Shown here one piece after another: positions 44,059 through 52,182 of a stretch of 64,000 nucleotides of DNA. The number at the start of each line of letters is the position of its first letter. The stretch's first letter is position 1. The position numbers and the translations under genes were made by a program. The notes beneath the pieces are model-generated. The model ran no database searches and was not told the DNA's origin. It saw only the letters and a list, made by a program, of their open reading frames with translations. Origin of the DNA: Pseudomonas alliivorans (lineage in GTDB: Bacteria; Pseudomonadota; Gammaproteobacteria; Pseudomonadales; Pseudomonadaceae); contig NZ_JAFFZW010000008.1 in assembly GCF_017826695.1 (NCBI RefSeq), forward strand, positions 1-64,000. The letters run 5' to 3'.

Positions 44059-44196
44059 TCAGTGCTGCTCGAATCCATGGGCAAGTACAGCGCTTACTTC
44101 AGAGGCTTCAAACCTGTTCCCGCCGCCGATGTCGCAATGGCCTATGCCAAAAGCGTAGAAGGCCTGCACACCGGACTGACGTATCAGGTCTTGTGA
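44059..44196 (+). pseudogene. C-terminal remnant of an NAD(P)-binding oxidoreductase
   Basis: The frame reads KYSAYFRGFKPVPAADVAMA then YAKSVEGLHTGLTYQVL and stops. This resembles the end of SDR/NmrA-like proteins, where a PADVA..M..S..G...G..YQ pattern closes the protein. The Rossmann core is absent. It starts just after the LysR fragment on the other strand, so the two may derive from one divergent regulator-enzyme pair. Confidence 0.5.
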
Positions 44197-44246
44197 TGCG
44201 GCAGCAGTCTGCGTAACGTGGCGGCACTTGTCTGGAGACCCGCCCA

Positions 44247-44927
44247 ATGTTCGCTGCTCGTTCCGTCCTCGTATTCGCCCTTCTGCCGTTGTTCGCCGGT
44301 TGCCAGCTGCTGGGCACCAGTACCGACACACCGAAAGTCTCGACGGTCGGCATGATCCGCATGCAGGGCGACCTGACTGGCGAGAACGGGCAGTTGATGT
44401 TCAAGCCGTGCAACGAGCAGCGTCGCTACGTGGTCAAGGACCGCAACGACACCGGCCTTCTGCAGGAGGCCGCGAGTCTGGCCGACAGCAAGGGACGCGT
44501 CTTTGCGGACCTGCGCGGCTCGTTCGCCGCCAGCAAGGCAGCCAACAGTGACGGTCAACTGGACCTGCACCAGATCTATCGTGTGGAACGACCCGGCCAG
44601 TCCTGCGAGGACCTGAACTTCAAGCGCCTGACCTTGCACGTCAATGGCAACAAGCCGGCGTGGAACGTCAACGTCAGCGGCAAGGGCATGGTCCTTGAGC
44701 GCGAGGGCCAGCCGCCGCTTGCCGTGCCTTACCTTGAAGAACAACTGCCGGATGGCAGCTTCAGTGTCAGCAGCGAAGCCAACAACCAGCGCATCGAACT
44801 CTGGGTCGCGCCACAGCGTTGCGTCGACAGCGTCAACGGGTCGGTGCAACACCTCACCGCCGAGCTGCGCCTCAACGGCCAGGCCCAGCGCGGCTGCGGC
44901 TACTACGGCGGCTCGCGGGACGACTGA
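44247..44927 (+). CDS. Outer-membrane-type lipoprotein, COG3650-like
   Basis: The 226-residue protein has a lipoprotein signal (LLPLFAGC, lipidated Cys19). The mature part holds two similar beta-rich halves, each with Cys pairs: FKPCNEQRRYVVKD with QSCEDLNF, and QRCVDSVNG with QRGCGYYGG. The second half resembles the COG3650/NlpE-like domain, where a small substance and covalent Cys chemistry have been suggested but not proven. GGAG precedes the ATG. The function is unknown; it is likely an envelope protein. Confidence 0.7.
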   Translation: MFAARSVLVFALLPLFAGCQLLGTSTDTPKVSTVGMIRMQGDLTGENGQLMFKPCNEQRRYVVKDRNDTGLLQEAASLADSKGRVFADLRGSFAASKAANSDGQLDLHQIYRVERPGQSCEDLNFKRLTLHVNGNKPAWNVNVSGKGMVLEREGQPPLAVPYLEEQLPDGSFSVSSEANNQRIELWVAPQRCVDSVNGSVQHLTAELRLNGQAQRGCGYYGGSRDD

Positions 44928-45080
44928 TCCATCCCTGGGACGGGGTTTTGGCGACCGATGGCACCCGTCGTCGCCAGGACTGCACACCTCGACTCGCCGC
45001 CAACGGGGTTCAGCGCTTATAATCGCCGGTTCTTGTAGTGCTGTCGGGCTGAACCTGCGGCCCGAAAACTGGACCCCTTA

Positions 45081-46694
45081 ATGTTACGAATCACCGAACT
45101 CAAACTGCCGATCGATCATCCGGACGAAGACTTGCGCCCTGCTCTGCTGCAGCGCCTGGGCATCGACAGCAGCGAACTGCTGGACTTCACCCTCTTCAAG
45201 CGCAGCTACGATGCGCGCAAGAAGTCCTCCGAACTGTGCTTCATCTACACCATAGACTTTCAGGTCAGTGACGAAGACGGGCTGCTGCGCAAACTGGCCA
45301 ACGACCGCCACGTCGGCCCGGCGCCCGACATCAGTTACAAGGTGGTCGGCCATGCGCCGGAAGGCCTGAGCGAACGGCCGATAGTCGTCGGCTTCGGCCC
45401 TTGCGGGATTTTCGCAGGCCTGTTGCTGGCGCAGATGGGCTTCAAGCCGATCATTCTCGAGCGCGGCAAGGAGGTGCGTCAGCGCACCAAGGACACCTGG
45501 GGCCTGTGGCGCAAAAACGTTCTGAACCCGGAGTCCAACGTCCAGTTTGGCGAAGGTGGCGCAGGCACGTTCTCCGATGGCAAGCTCTACAGCCAGATCA
45601 AGGACCCGTACTTTCATGGCCGCAAGGTGCTGCACGAGTTTGTGAAGGCTGGCGCGCCGGAAGAAATTCTCTACGTCAGCAAGCCACACATCGGCACCTT
45701 CCGCCTGACCGGCGTGGTTGAAAACATGCGTCATCAGATCGAGGAACTGGGCGGCGAAGTACGCTTCCAGCAGCGCGTCACTGATCTGATGATCGACGAT
45801 GGCCAGTTGAATGGTGTGGTCCTTGAAGGCGGCGAGCAGATCGCGTCACGTCACGTGATTCTCGCGCTGGGCCACAGCGCCCGCGACACGTTCCGCATGC
45901 TGCACGGCCGCGGGGTTTTCATGGAGGCCAAGCCGTTTTCGGTGGGTTTCCGTATCGAGCATCCGCAATCGCTGATCGACCGTGCCCGGTTGGGCAAATA
46001 CGCCGGTCACCCGAAACTGGGGGCTGCCGACTACAAGCTGGTGCATCACGCCACTAACGGCCGCTCGGTGTACAGCTTCTGCATGTGCCCTGGCGGGACA
46101 GTGGTTGCGGCGACATCCGAGCCCAATCGTGTGGTGACCAACGGCATGAGCCAGTATTCGCGCAACGAGCGCAATGCCAACTCGGGCATCGTGGTCGGCA
46201 TCACGCCCGAACAGGACTTCCCGGGCAGCCCGCTGGCCGGTATCGAACTGCAGGAGCGTCTGGAGTCTCACGCTTATCTGCTGGGCGGCAGCACCTACGA
46301 AGCGCCTGCGCAGCTGGTCGGCGACTTCATCGCGGGCAAGGCGTCCACCGCGCTGGGCAGCGTCGAACCTTCGTACAAACCGGGGGTGAAGCTGGTCGAT
46401 CTCGCCGACGCGCTGCCCGCCTTTGCCATTGAAGCCATTCGTGAAGCCCTGCCCGCCTTCGACAAGCAGATCAAAGGCTTTTCGTTGCACGATGCGGTCC
46501 TGACCGGCATCGAGACCCGCACATCGGCACCGCTGCGCATCACGCGTGGCCCGAACATGCAAAGCCTCAATACAAAAGGGCTGTACCCGGCCGGCGAAGG
46601 CGCAGGTTATGCCGGCGGCATTCTGTCCGCTGGCGTGGACGGCATCCGCATAGCCGAGGCGCTGGTACGAGACATGCTGGGAATCGACGACTGA
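45081..46694 (+). CDS. FAD-dependent oxidoreductase (COG2509-like)
   Basis: The 537-residue flavoprotein has an N-terminal domain of about 90 residues, then the dinucleotide site VVGFGPCGIFAGLLLAQMGF with ILERG near residue 99, the core NVQFGEGGAGTFSDGKL, SVYSFCMCPGGTVVAATSEP, and the FAD-closing PAGEGAGYAGGILSAGVDGI. It belongs to the broad family of HI0933-like and COG2509 dehydrogenases, present in most bacteria and still without an assigned reaction. It is cytoplasmic. Confidence 0.8.
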   Translation: MLRITELKLPIDHPDEDLRPALLQRLGIDSSELLDFTLFKRSYDARKKSSELCFIYTIDFQVSDEDGLLRKLANDRHVGPAPDISYKVVGHAPEGLSERPIVVGFGPCGIFAGLLLAQMGFKPIILERGKEVRQRTKDTWGLWRKNVLNPESNVQFGEGGAGTFSDGKLYSQIKDPYFHGRKVLHEFVKAGAPEEILYVSKPHIGTFRLTGVVENMRHQIEELGGEVRFQQRVTDLMIDDGQLNGVVLEGGEQIASRHVILALGHSARDTFRMLHGRGVFMEAKPFSVGFRIEHPQSLIDRARLGKYAGHPKLGAADYKLVHHATNGRSVYSFCMCPGGTVVAATSEPNRVVTNGMSQYSRNERNANSGIVVGITPEQDFPGSPLAGIELQERLESHAYLLGGSTYEAPAQLVGDFIAGKASTALGSVEPSYKPGVKLVDLADALPAFAIEAIREALPAFDKQIKGFSLHDAVLTGIETRTSAPLRITRGPNMQSLNTKGLYPAGEGAGYAGGILSAGVDGIRIAEALVRDMLGIDD

Positions 46695-46739
46695 GCTGCC
46701 GCGGCCTGATCACGGGCGTCTTGCCACGCAAGCGTCCGT

Positions 46740-46957
46740 GCACTGCCAATCTCAATAACTTATAAAGTTACAATTAACATTTAAAATATCAATTTTCAGA
46801 AACTTCCTACGCAATTAACTCCACATTCACGACTTAACTAGCAACACAATTTAAGCCCTATTTTTATTGTGCAAGAAACTGTCAAACCTATAACAAAAAC
46901 GAATATAAATTTTGTTTTAACTCTGCAATCAACGGGTTAGGGTGTCGACCCTTTTTA
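46740..46957 (+). promoter_or_regulatory. AT-rich leader and terminator-like hairpin before nhaA
   Basis: About 190 bases (46740-46930) are strongly AT-rich, unlike the rest of the window. They end in AGGGT-GTCG-ACCCT followed by TTTT (46939-46956), which looks like a short intrinsic terminator or attenuator about 26 bases before the chosen nhaA start. The stem has only five pairs, so its strength is uncertain. The AT-rich part may hold the promoter and could bind an H-NS-like silencer (MvaT). Confidence 0.5.
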
Positions 46958-46982
46958 CCGTAGACGGAGAATGGTCGCGCCC

Positions 46983-48155
46983 ATGCGAAATACCATTACG
47001 CGCTTTTTTCAGCTCGAAGCAGCGGGAGGCCTGCTGTTGATTGCGGCTGCTGCCCTTGCCCTCGTTATCAATAACTCGCCGCTTTCCTGGCTGTATAACG
47101 CTTTTCTGGAGACACCGGTCGAGGCCCGGATAGGCGCCCTGCAAATCGCCAAGCCTCTTTTACTGTGGATCAACGACGGGCTGATGGCGCTGTTTTTTCT
47201 GGTCATCGGCCTTGAGGTCAAACGTGAAGTGCTGGAAGGCCATCTGTCCAAACCTTCTCAGATCGTGCTGCCTGGTGCGGCGGCCATCGGCGGCATGGTG
47301 GTTCCGGCACTGATCTATGTCGCATTGAATACAGGCAATGCCGAAGCCCTGCACGGCTGGGCCATTCCCATGGCAACCGATATCGCGTTTGCTCTGGGCG
47401 TACTCGCGTTGCTCGGCAAACGCGTGCCGGTCTCGCTGAAGCTGTTTCTGATGACGCTGGCGATCATTGATGACCTGGGCGCAATCATCGTCATCGCGCT
47501 GGTCTACTCCGGTGAGCTTTCACAGGTATCGCTGATACTGGCGGGCGTATCGATCATTGCGCTGATCGCAATGAACCGGTCCGGCGTGAGCAGGCTTGCG
47601 CCTTATTTGCTTATCGGTCTGGTGCTGTGGGTCTGCGTTCTGAAAAGCGGTATTCACGCAACGCTCGCAGGCGTGATGCTGGCGTTCTGCATTCCCTTGC
47701 GCACGAGCGCCAAGGCCTCTCCCTTGCTGACCTTGGAACACGGCCTGCATCCATGGGTCGCTTACGGCATCCTCCCTCTGTTTGCGTTCGCCAATGCTGG
47801 TGTTTCGCTGGCCGGCGTGACCATGGACAGCTTTACCCATTCGGTCCCGCTGGGCATCGCTGCGGGCCTGTTGCTGGGCAAAACAGCGGGAGTGTTCGGG
47901 CTGACCTGGCTGGCGGTCAGGACGCGCCTGGCGTCGCTGCCAAAGGACGCCAACTGGGGCCACGTGCTAGGGGTTTCGATCCTGTGCGGTATCGGTTTCA
48001 CCATGAGCCTGTTCGTTGGCTCACTGGCGTTCGAGCCAGGCGTCAGCGGGTATGCGGGAGAGGATCGCATGGGCATTCTGACCGGTTCGATACTGTCGGC
48101 CATCATTGGCTACGGCGTGATGGTCATGGCCTGCAAGACGACGCCGAAGCGCTGA
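46983..48155 (+). CDS. nhaA: Na+/H+ antiporter NhaA
   Basis: The 390-residue inner-membrane protein matches E. coli NhaA (388 residues). It has the beginning [14 protein letters not shown], the [18 protein letters not shown] segment with the sodium-binding Asp near 131, and [14 protein letters not shown] with the Asp pair near 161. It exchanges sodium or lithium for protons at alkaline pH. Two starts are possible. ATG at 46971 is only one base from GGAG, while ATG at 46983 has a looser 13-base spacing but matches the family N-terminus; the second is used here. A terminator follows at 48177-48206. Confidence 0.92.
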   Translation: MRNTITRFFQLEAAGGLLLIAAAALALVINNSPLSWLYNAFLETPVEARIGALQIAKPLLLWINDGLMALFFLVIGLEVKREVLEGHLSKPSQIVLPGAAAIGGMVVPALIYVALNTGNAEALHGWAIPMATDIAFALGVLALLGKRVPVSLKLFLMTLAIIDDLGAIIVIALVYSGELSQVSLILAGVSIIALIAMNRSGVSRLAPYLLIGLVLWVCVLKSGIHATLAGVMLAFCIPLRTSAKASPLLTLEHGLHPWVAYGILPLFAFANAGVSLAGVTMDSFTHSVPLGIAAGLLLGKTAGVFGLTWLAVRTRLASLPKDANWGHVLGVSILCGIGFTMSLFVGSLAFEPGVSGYAGEDRMGILTGSILSAIIGYGVMVMACKTTPKR

Positions 48156-48176
48156 AAAGAGAGTGCGCCTGAAACG

Positions 48177-48206
48177 AAAAACCCCGAGCATTTCGGCTCG
48201 GGGTTT
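48177..48206. terminator. Bidirectional terminator between nhaA and the convergent lipoprotein gene
   Basis: AAAAACCCCGAG, a loop, and CTCGGGGTTT form a strong stem with A on the left and T on the right, so it works on both strands. It lies 21 bases after nhaA and 20 bases past the stop of the convergent gene. Confidence 0.85.
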
Positions 48207-48226
48207 CGGTTGATTCGTATCGCGGA

Positions 48227-48691
48227 TCAGTGTGTCACGCGGCTCGTGCCGTTGACGGTCATGATACGAACACGCTCGCCGACCCTGAAAATCTCGTTTT
48301 CCTCGACCTGCTGCACATAGGCACGCATGCTGCCATCGTCTTCACGAACGGTGATCTCGACGCCCTGAGTGCGCGTCAGACCTTCTTCGGTCGCGGAGCC
48401 GAGCAGGCCGCCGGCCACGGCACCGATCACTGCTGCCACGACGCTGCCGCGACCACCACCGATTGCGCTGCCGCCTACACCACCAACGATCGCACCGGCA
48501 CCTGCGCCGATGGGGGTCTTGGTGCCTTCGATTTTCACTGGACGCAAGGATTCAACGGTACCCAGACGAACGTTCTGTACGGTACGTGCCTCGTCACGGG
48601 AATAGGAGTCACCGGTGAGGTTCGAAGTACAGCCGCCCATCGTCAGCGCCATGGCAGTGAACGAAGCAACCAGAAGAGCAGACTTGCGCAT
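48227..48691 (-). CDS. Glycine-zipper lipoprotein, SlyB/Pcp-like
   Basis: The 154-residue protein has a lipoprotein signal (MALTMGGC, lipidated Cys21) and a glycine-zipper hairpin, GAGAGAIVGGVGGSAIGGG followed by VVAAVIGAVAGGLLGSA (about residues 62-101), typical of SlyB/OmpA-associated 2TM proteins. The C-terminal part is soluble and beta-rich. SlyB-like proteins stabilise the outer membrane under stress; for this one the role is inferred. The gene faces nhaA across a shared terminator. Confidence 0.82.
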   Translation of the reverse strand: MRKSALLVASFTAMALTMGGCTSNLTGDSYSRDEARTVQNVRLGTVESLRPVKIEGTKTPIGAGAGAIVGGVGGSAIGGGRGSVVAAVIGAVAGGLLGSATEEGLTRTQGVEITVREDDGSMRAYVQQVEENEIFRVGERVRIMTVNGTSRVTH

Positions 48692-48838
48692 AAAAGGTAT
48701 CTCCAGAGGAACCAGTGGCCATTAGACTATCCGACTTCGATACTGTCACGACCCAGGTTCCGCAATTTATATTCATTCAGGTGCCATACAGCGACAACCC
48801 ATGTAACGCTCAGACGACCCGGGCGGCAAATAATTCAA

Positions 48839-49486
48839 TCAGGGCGCCAGACGCTCACGTGTCCATTCCCCGTCTTCTAAACGATAGTTCAAACGGTCGT
48901 GGAGGCGACTCGAACGCCCCTGCCAGAACTCGATCCGCTCCGGCAGAAGACGATAGCCGCCCCAGTGCTCGGGACAATGAGGCGCGGTGTCGAGAAATCG
49001 CTGTTCAGTCTGTTTGATCAGACCTTCAAGCTCTTCACGGTCGGCGATCACCCGGCTTTGCGGCGAGGCCCATGCACCGAGACGGCTGCCCAGCGGCCGG
49101 ACCTGATAATAGGCGTCCGATTCCTGCACGGAGACCTTTACCACTCGCCCTTCGATACGCACCTGACGCTCCAGCGTCGGCCAGAAAAAGGTCATCGCGG
49201 CGAAAGGACGCGCAGCGAGTTGCTGGCCCTTGGCACTGTCGTAGTTGGTGAAGAATGTGAAGCCTTGAGTGTCCAGCCCCTTGAGCAGCAGTACGCGGCA
49301 GTGCGGACGCCCCTCCTCGTCAACCGTTGCCAGGGTCATGGCATTGGCTTCAACCGGAGCCTGCTCGGTTTTCACCGCTTCGGCGAACCATTGATGAAAC
49401 AACGCAAACGGCTCATCCGGTGACTGCGCTTCGGTCAGACCGTCGCGGGTGTAGTCACGGCGCATGTCAGCCAGAGTCTGGGTCAT
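48839..49486 (-). CDS. pdxH: Pyridoxamine 5'-phosphate oxidase
   Basis: The 215-residue protein matches PdxH. It has [20 protein letters not shown] with the FMN-binding Arg, [38 protein letters not shown], and the C-terminal [20 protein letters not shown]. It oxidises pyridoxine and pyridoxamine phosphates to pyridoxal phosphate with FMN in the cytoplasm, the last step of vitamin B6 synthesis. It lies upstream of the glycine-zipper gene on the same strand, 147 bases apart. Confidence 0.93.
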   Translation of the reverse strand: MTQTLADMRRDYTRDGLTEAQSPDEPFALFHQWFAEAVKTEQAPVEANAMTLATVDEEGRPHCRVLLLKGLDTQGFTFFTNYDSAKGQQLAARPFAAMTFFWPTLERQVRIEGRVVKVSVQESDAYYQVRPLGSRLGAWASPQSRVIADREELEGLIKQTEQRFLDTAPHCPEHWGGYRLLPERIEFWQGRSSRLHDRLNYRLEDGEWTRERLAP

Positions 49487-49578
49487 GGTGTGATTCCTGT
49501 TGTCGCGGCTGGAGTATCTAACGACTGAACAGTGAGCGAATGCCCTGAGTCAGATCAGACGCGAGGCGTCTGTAGAAG

Positions 49579-49602
49579 CGTTCCCACGCGAACGTGGGAA
49601 CG
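49579..49602. repeat. Perfect intergenic hairpin
   Basis: CGTTCCCACG, a CGAA tetraloop and CGTGGGAACG form a perfect ten-pair stem 18 bases past the stop of the OmpA-like gene (minus strand) and before pdxH. It resembles the other intergenic palindromes at 33886 and 43763 and may act as a minus-strand transcript end, though no T run is visible. Confidence 0.65.
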
Positions 49603-49620
49603 GTCAGGAGCTACCCGGGA

Positions 49621-50760
49621 TCAGTTGCTCGCCTGGGCGTCGGTCTTCTTGGCTGCTGCGTCTTTGGCAGGCGTCTTCGCGGCAGGCTTTTTGGCCGCTG
49701 CGGTGGACTTGGCCGGAGCGGCTTTTTTGGCAGTGCTGGCTTTCGCCTTGGCCGGTGCAGCTTTCTTGGCCGTGTCTTTCTTTGCCACAGCCGCTTTCTT
49801 GGCCGGGGCTGGGGCAGGCACGACAGGCTTGACGTCCTGAGTCGCGACCATGGTCGGAGCAACCGGAGGCAGCGCATAGCGGCTCATGAGGGCCACCATG
49901 GTGTCCTGTGGCGTCATCAGGATTTCGACGCGACGGTTCAGTGCACGACCTTGCGCGCTGTCGTTGGCCGCACGCGGCATCACGGCACCCATGCCTCGCT
50001 GGCTCAGGCGCTGACGCTCGAGACCGCTGAGGCGGAAGATCGCCGCAACCGACTGCGCACGCTCCTGACTGATTTTCTGGTTGGCTTCGGTAGGACCCGA
50101 CGTGTCAGCGTGACCCAGAATCAGCACGGCCGTTTTCTTGTCGCCTTCAACAGCCTTGGCCAGACGGGTGATAGGACCCAGTGTGATCGGCAATAGCATG
50201 GCCGGACGATCCGGGTTGAACGAGCTGTCTACCGGCGCAGTGATTGCCAGCAGGTCTTCGCGACGCTCAAGTTCGAACGGAGTGTCCTTGATGGCCGCAC
50301 GGACGCGAGGCTCGTACTCGTCAAGCCAGGCCTTGGTCACTTTCGGATCAGGCATCGGAGCGGCTTTGGGCTCATCTTTTTTAGCGTCGGCGCTTGGGAA
50401 AGGCCACCACCATTTGGTATCGGTTTCAGACTTGGCAACCAGAGCAGGGGCTGCAGGCTTATCCGCAGGCTTGCTGGCAACTGCGTCAGGCGTTGCTGCC
50501 GCCTTGTCGTCCGAGCCGAACGGCCAGTACCAAGGGCTGGTACTCTGCGCATCGGCAGCCGGGGCTGGCTTTTCAGCAGCCTTGGCGACCGGCGCTGCAG
50601 GGCTCGGCGCCGGAGCTTTTGCGGAGACATCGTCTGCGGCTGCGCCCGAACCGAACTGCCACCAATGGCCGTCAGTTGCAGCAGAATCGGATTGAGGAGT
50701 TTGAGCACAGCCGGTGACGGCAATGCACAGAGCAAGAACGAGGCTTTTATTAGACGACAT
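49621..50760 (-). CDS. OmpA-family lipoprotein with Lys/Ala-rich tail
   Basis: The 379-residue protein has a lipoprotein signal (CIAVTGC, lipidated Cys18) and three short aromatic repeats, WWQFGS, WYWPFGS and WWWPFPS, near residues 33, 77 and 118 within an Ala/Pro-rich linker. An OmpA-like peptidoglycan-binding domain (about 190-300) carries LGHADTSGPTEANQKISQER and ALNRRVEI. The last 75 residues are repetitive AAKK and PAK units like those of AlgP or histone H1. It should tether the outer membrane to peptidoglycan. The tail is basic and low complexity, so its real function is unclear. Confidence 0.8.
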   Translation of the reverse strand: MSSNKSLVLALCIAVTGCAQTPQSDSAATDGHWWQFGSGAAADDVSAKAPAPSPAAPVAKAAEKPAPAADAQSTSPWYWPFGSDDKAAATPDAVASKPADKPAAPALVAKSETDTKWWWPFPSADAKKDEPKAAPMPDPKVTKAWLDEYEPRVRAAIKDTPFELERREDLLAITAPVDSSFNPDRPAMLLPITLGPITRLAKAVEGDKKTAVLILGHADTSGPTEANQKISQERAQSVAAIFRLSGLERQRLSQRGMGAVMPRAANDSAQGRALNRRVEILMTPQDTMVALMSRYALPPVAPTMVATQDVKPVVPAPAPAKKAAVAKKDTAKKAAPAKAKASTAKKAAPAKSTAAAKKPAAKTPAKDAAAKKTDAQASN

Positions 50761-50915
50761 GGATGACCCACAACAGTTTTTGATCAGACAGAAGGAACGT
50801 TGTTACGTCCGTATAACACGCATGAAGTTACAGGTGGAAAGAGAAACCGTCATACGGCCCCGTTATACCCCGTTTAACTGACAGTCGGTATGAAACAAAC
50901 ACTTATAGACGAAAC

Positions 50916-52064
50916 TTACTGCAAACACTCACGTAACGCCCTGACCAGTTTTTGTGCACGGGGATCCATGAGAATGTAAGGGCCTAGCGTGTTGGTGACG
51001 AAGCCAAACGCCACCTCGTAATCAGGGTCTGCAAAGCCTACCGAACCCCCGGCACCCGGATGACCGAATGCTTTCGGGCCCAGTGCGAAGGTCGCGTTGG
51101 CCACGGTCGGCTGGTCCAGCATGCAACCCAGACCGAATCGGGTCGGAGTCAACAGGGTCTTGTCCTGGCCGAGGCTGTGTTCACGCGTCAGCTCGTTAAG
51201 CAACTCGGCTTCCAGCAGGCTTCCGTCCAGCAGACCGTTATAGAAGCCCGCCAGACTGCGGGCATTGCCATGGCCATTGGCAGCAGGTTGCTGCATGCGA
51301 CGCCATTCCGGCTTGTTGGTGCTGGTCAGGATCGATGGCGGATTGGTAAAAGCCTTTGCCGTGATCGAGGCAGGCTCACGCATTGTCGCATGCAGGACAC
51401 GCTGGGCCGCATCATCGCCGACATTGCCTTTGCCTCGCGCGATGTGCGCCACGCGATGGAACTGGTCATCGGCCAACCCCACATGAAAATCCAGCCCCAA
51501 GGGACGTGCAACCCGCGCAACGATGGACTCGCCCGGACCACGGCCATCGGCACGACGCAGCATCTCGCCAATCAGCCAGCCGTACGTAATGGCGGCGTAG
51601 CCATGGCCCTGGCCCGGAGTCCACCAGGGTTCTTCGGCCGCCAGGGCAGCGGTCATGGTGTCCCATTGGTAAAGCGCTTCTACGGGCAGTTGTGCATGGA
51701 TGGCCGGCAGTGCCGCTTGATGACACAGTAACTGACGCAAGGTAATAGAAGCCTTGCCTGCAGCGGCAAACTCGGGCCAGATCCGGGCCACGGGGTCGTC
51801 CAGTTGCAGCTTGCCCTCTTCAACGAGTTGCAGAACGGCAACGCTGGCAAAGGTCTTGGTGCAGGAGAACAGGTTGGCGATGGTATCGGTATGCCAGGCT
51901 TCAGCGCCGTCCTTGTCAGCGGTGCCGGCCCAGAGATCGACGACCGTCTGACCGCCAACCTGGATGCACAACGCAGCGCCGCGCTCCTGAGGATCGTCAA
52001 AAAGCGTCGCAAAGGCTTCACGCACTGCTTCGAATTCAAGTTCGAAATGACCCTGGATCTGCAA
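50916..52064 (-). CDS. Beta-lactamase-fold serine hydrolase, EstB-like
   Basis: The 382-residue protein has the class C/EstB fold: FSCTKTF with the SxxK Ser and Lys (residues 67-70), then HGYAAITYGWLIGE with the catalytic Tyr, and the closing GHPGAGGSVGFADPD. Relatives are esterases rather than true beta-lactamases, and no signal peptide is present, so a cytoplasmic esterase is likely. The start is a TTG at 52064: AGGAG lies nine bases before it and QIQGHFELEFEAV is the usual beginning. An in-frame start at 52127 would add 21 unlikely residues. Confidence 0.8.
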   Translation of the reverse strand: MQIQGHFELEFEAVREAFATLFDDPQERGAALCIQVGGQTVVDLWAGTADKDGAEAWHTDTIANLFSCTKTFASVAVLQLVEEGKLQLDDPVARIWPEFAAAGKASITLRQLLCHQAALPAIHAQLPVEALYQWDTMTAALAAEEPWWTPGQGHGYAAITYGWLIGEMLRRADGRGPGESIVARVARPLGLDFHVGLADDQFHRVAHIARGKGNVGDDAAQRVLHATMREPASITAKAFTNPPSILTSTNKPEWRRMQQPAANGHGNARSLAGFYNGLLDGSLLEAELLNELTREHSLGQDKTLLTPTRFGLGCMLDQPTVANATFALGPKAFGHPGAGGSVGFADPDYEVAFGFVTNTLGPYILMDPRAQKLVRALRECLQ

Positions 52065-52182
52065 AACCGCTGACTCCTGAATGTCGCGTTGAAGGCCCTG
52101 AATACGGCCAACTGAATGGGCGCACATTGTTCCAGCGATTGGCCGTTTTGGGAACTGCTGCCAGACGCCGTTCAGCCTTGAT

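Larger units (their letters stand above)
43744..44246. other. Gene-poor stretch with regulatory hairpin and gene remnants
   Basis: These 503 bases lack an intact gene. They hold a hairpin just past the miniature element, a minus-strand LysR fragment, and the tail of an oxidoreductase, which are listed separately. Together they look like the decayed remains of a divergent regulator-enzyme pair. Confidence 0.6.

Noticed and set aside
49621-49850. Histone H1/AlgP-like DNA-binding protein
   Set aside because: The Lys/Ala tail belongs to a lipoprotein with a signal sequence and OmpA domain, so a nucleoid role is unlikely.
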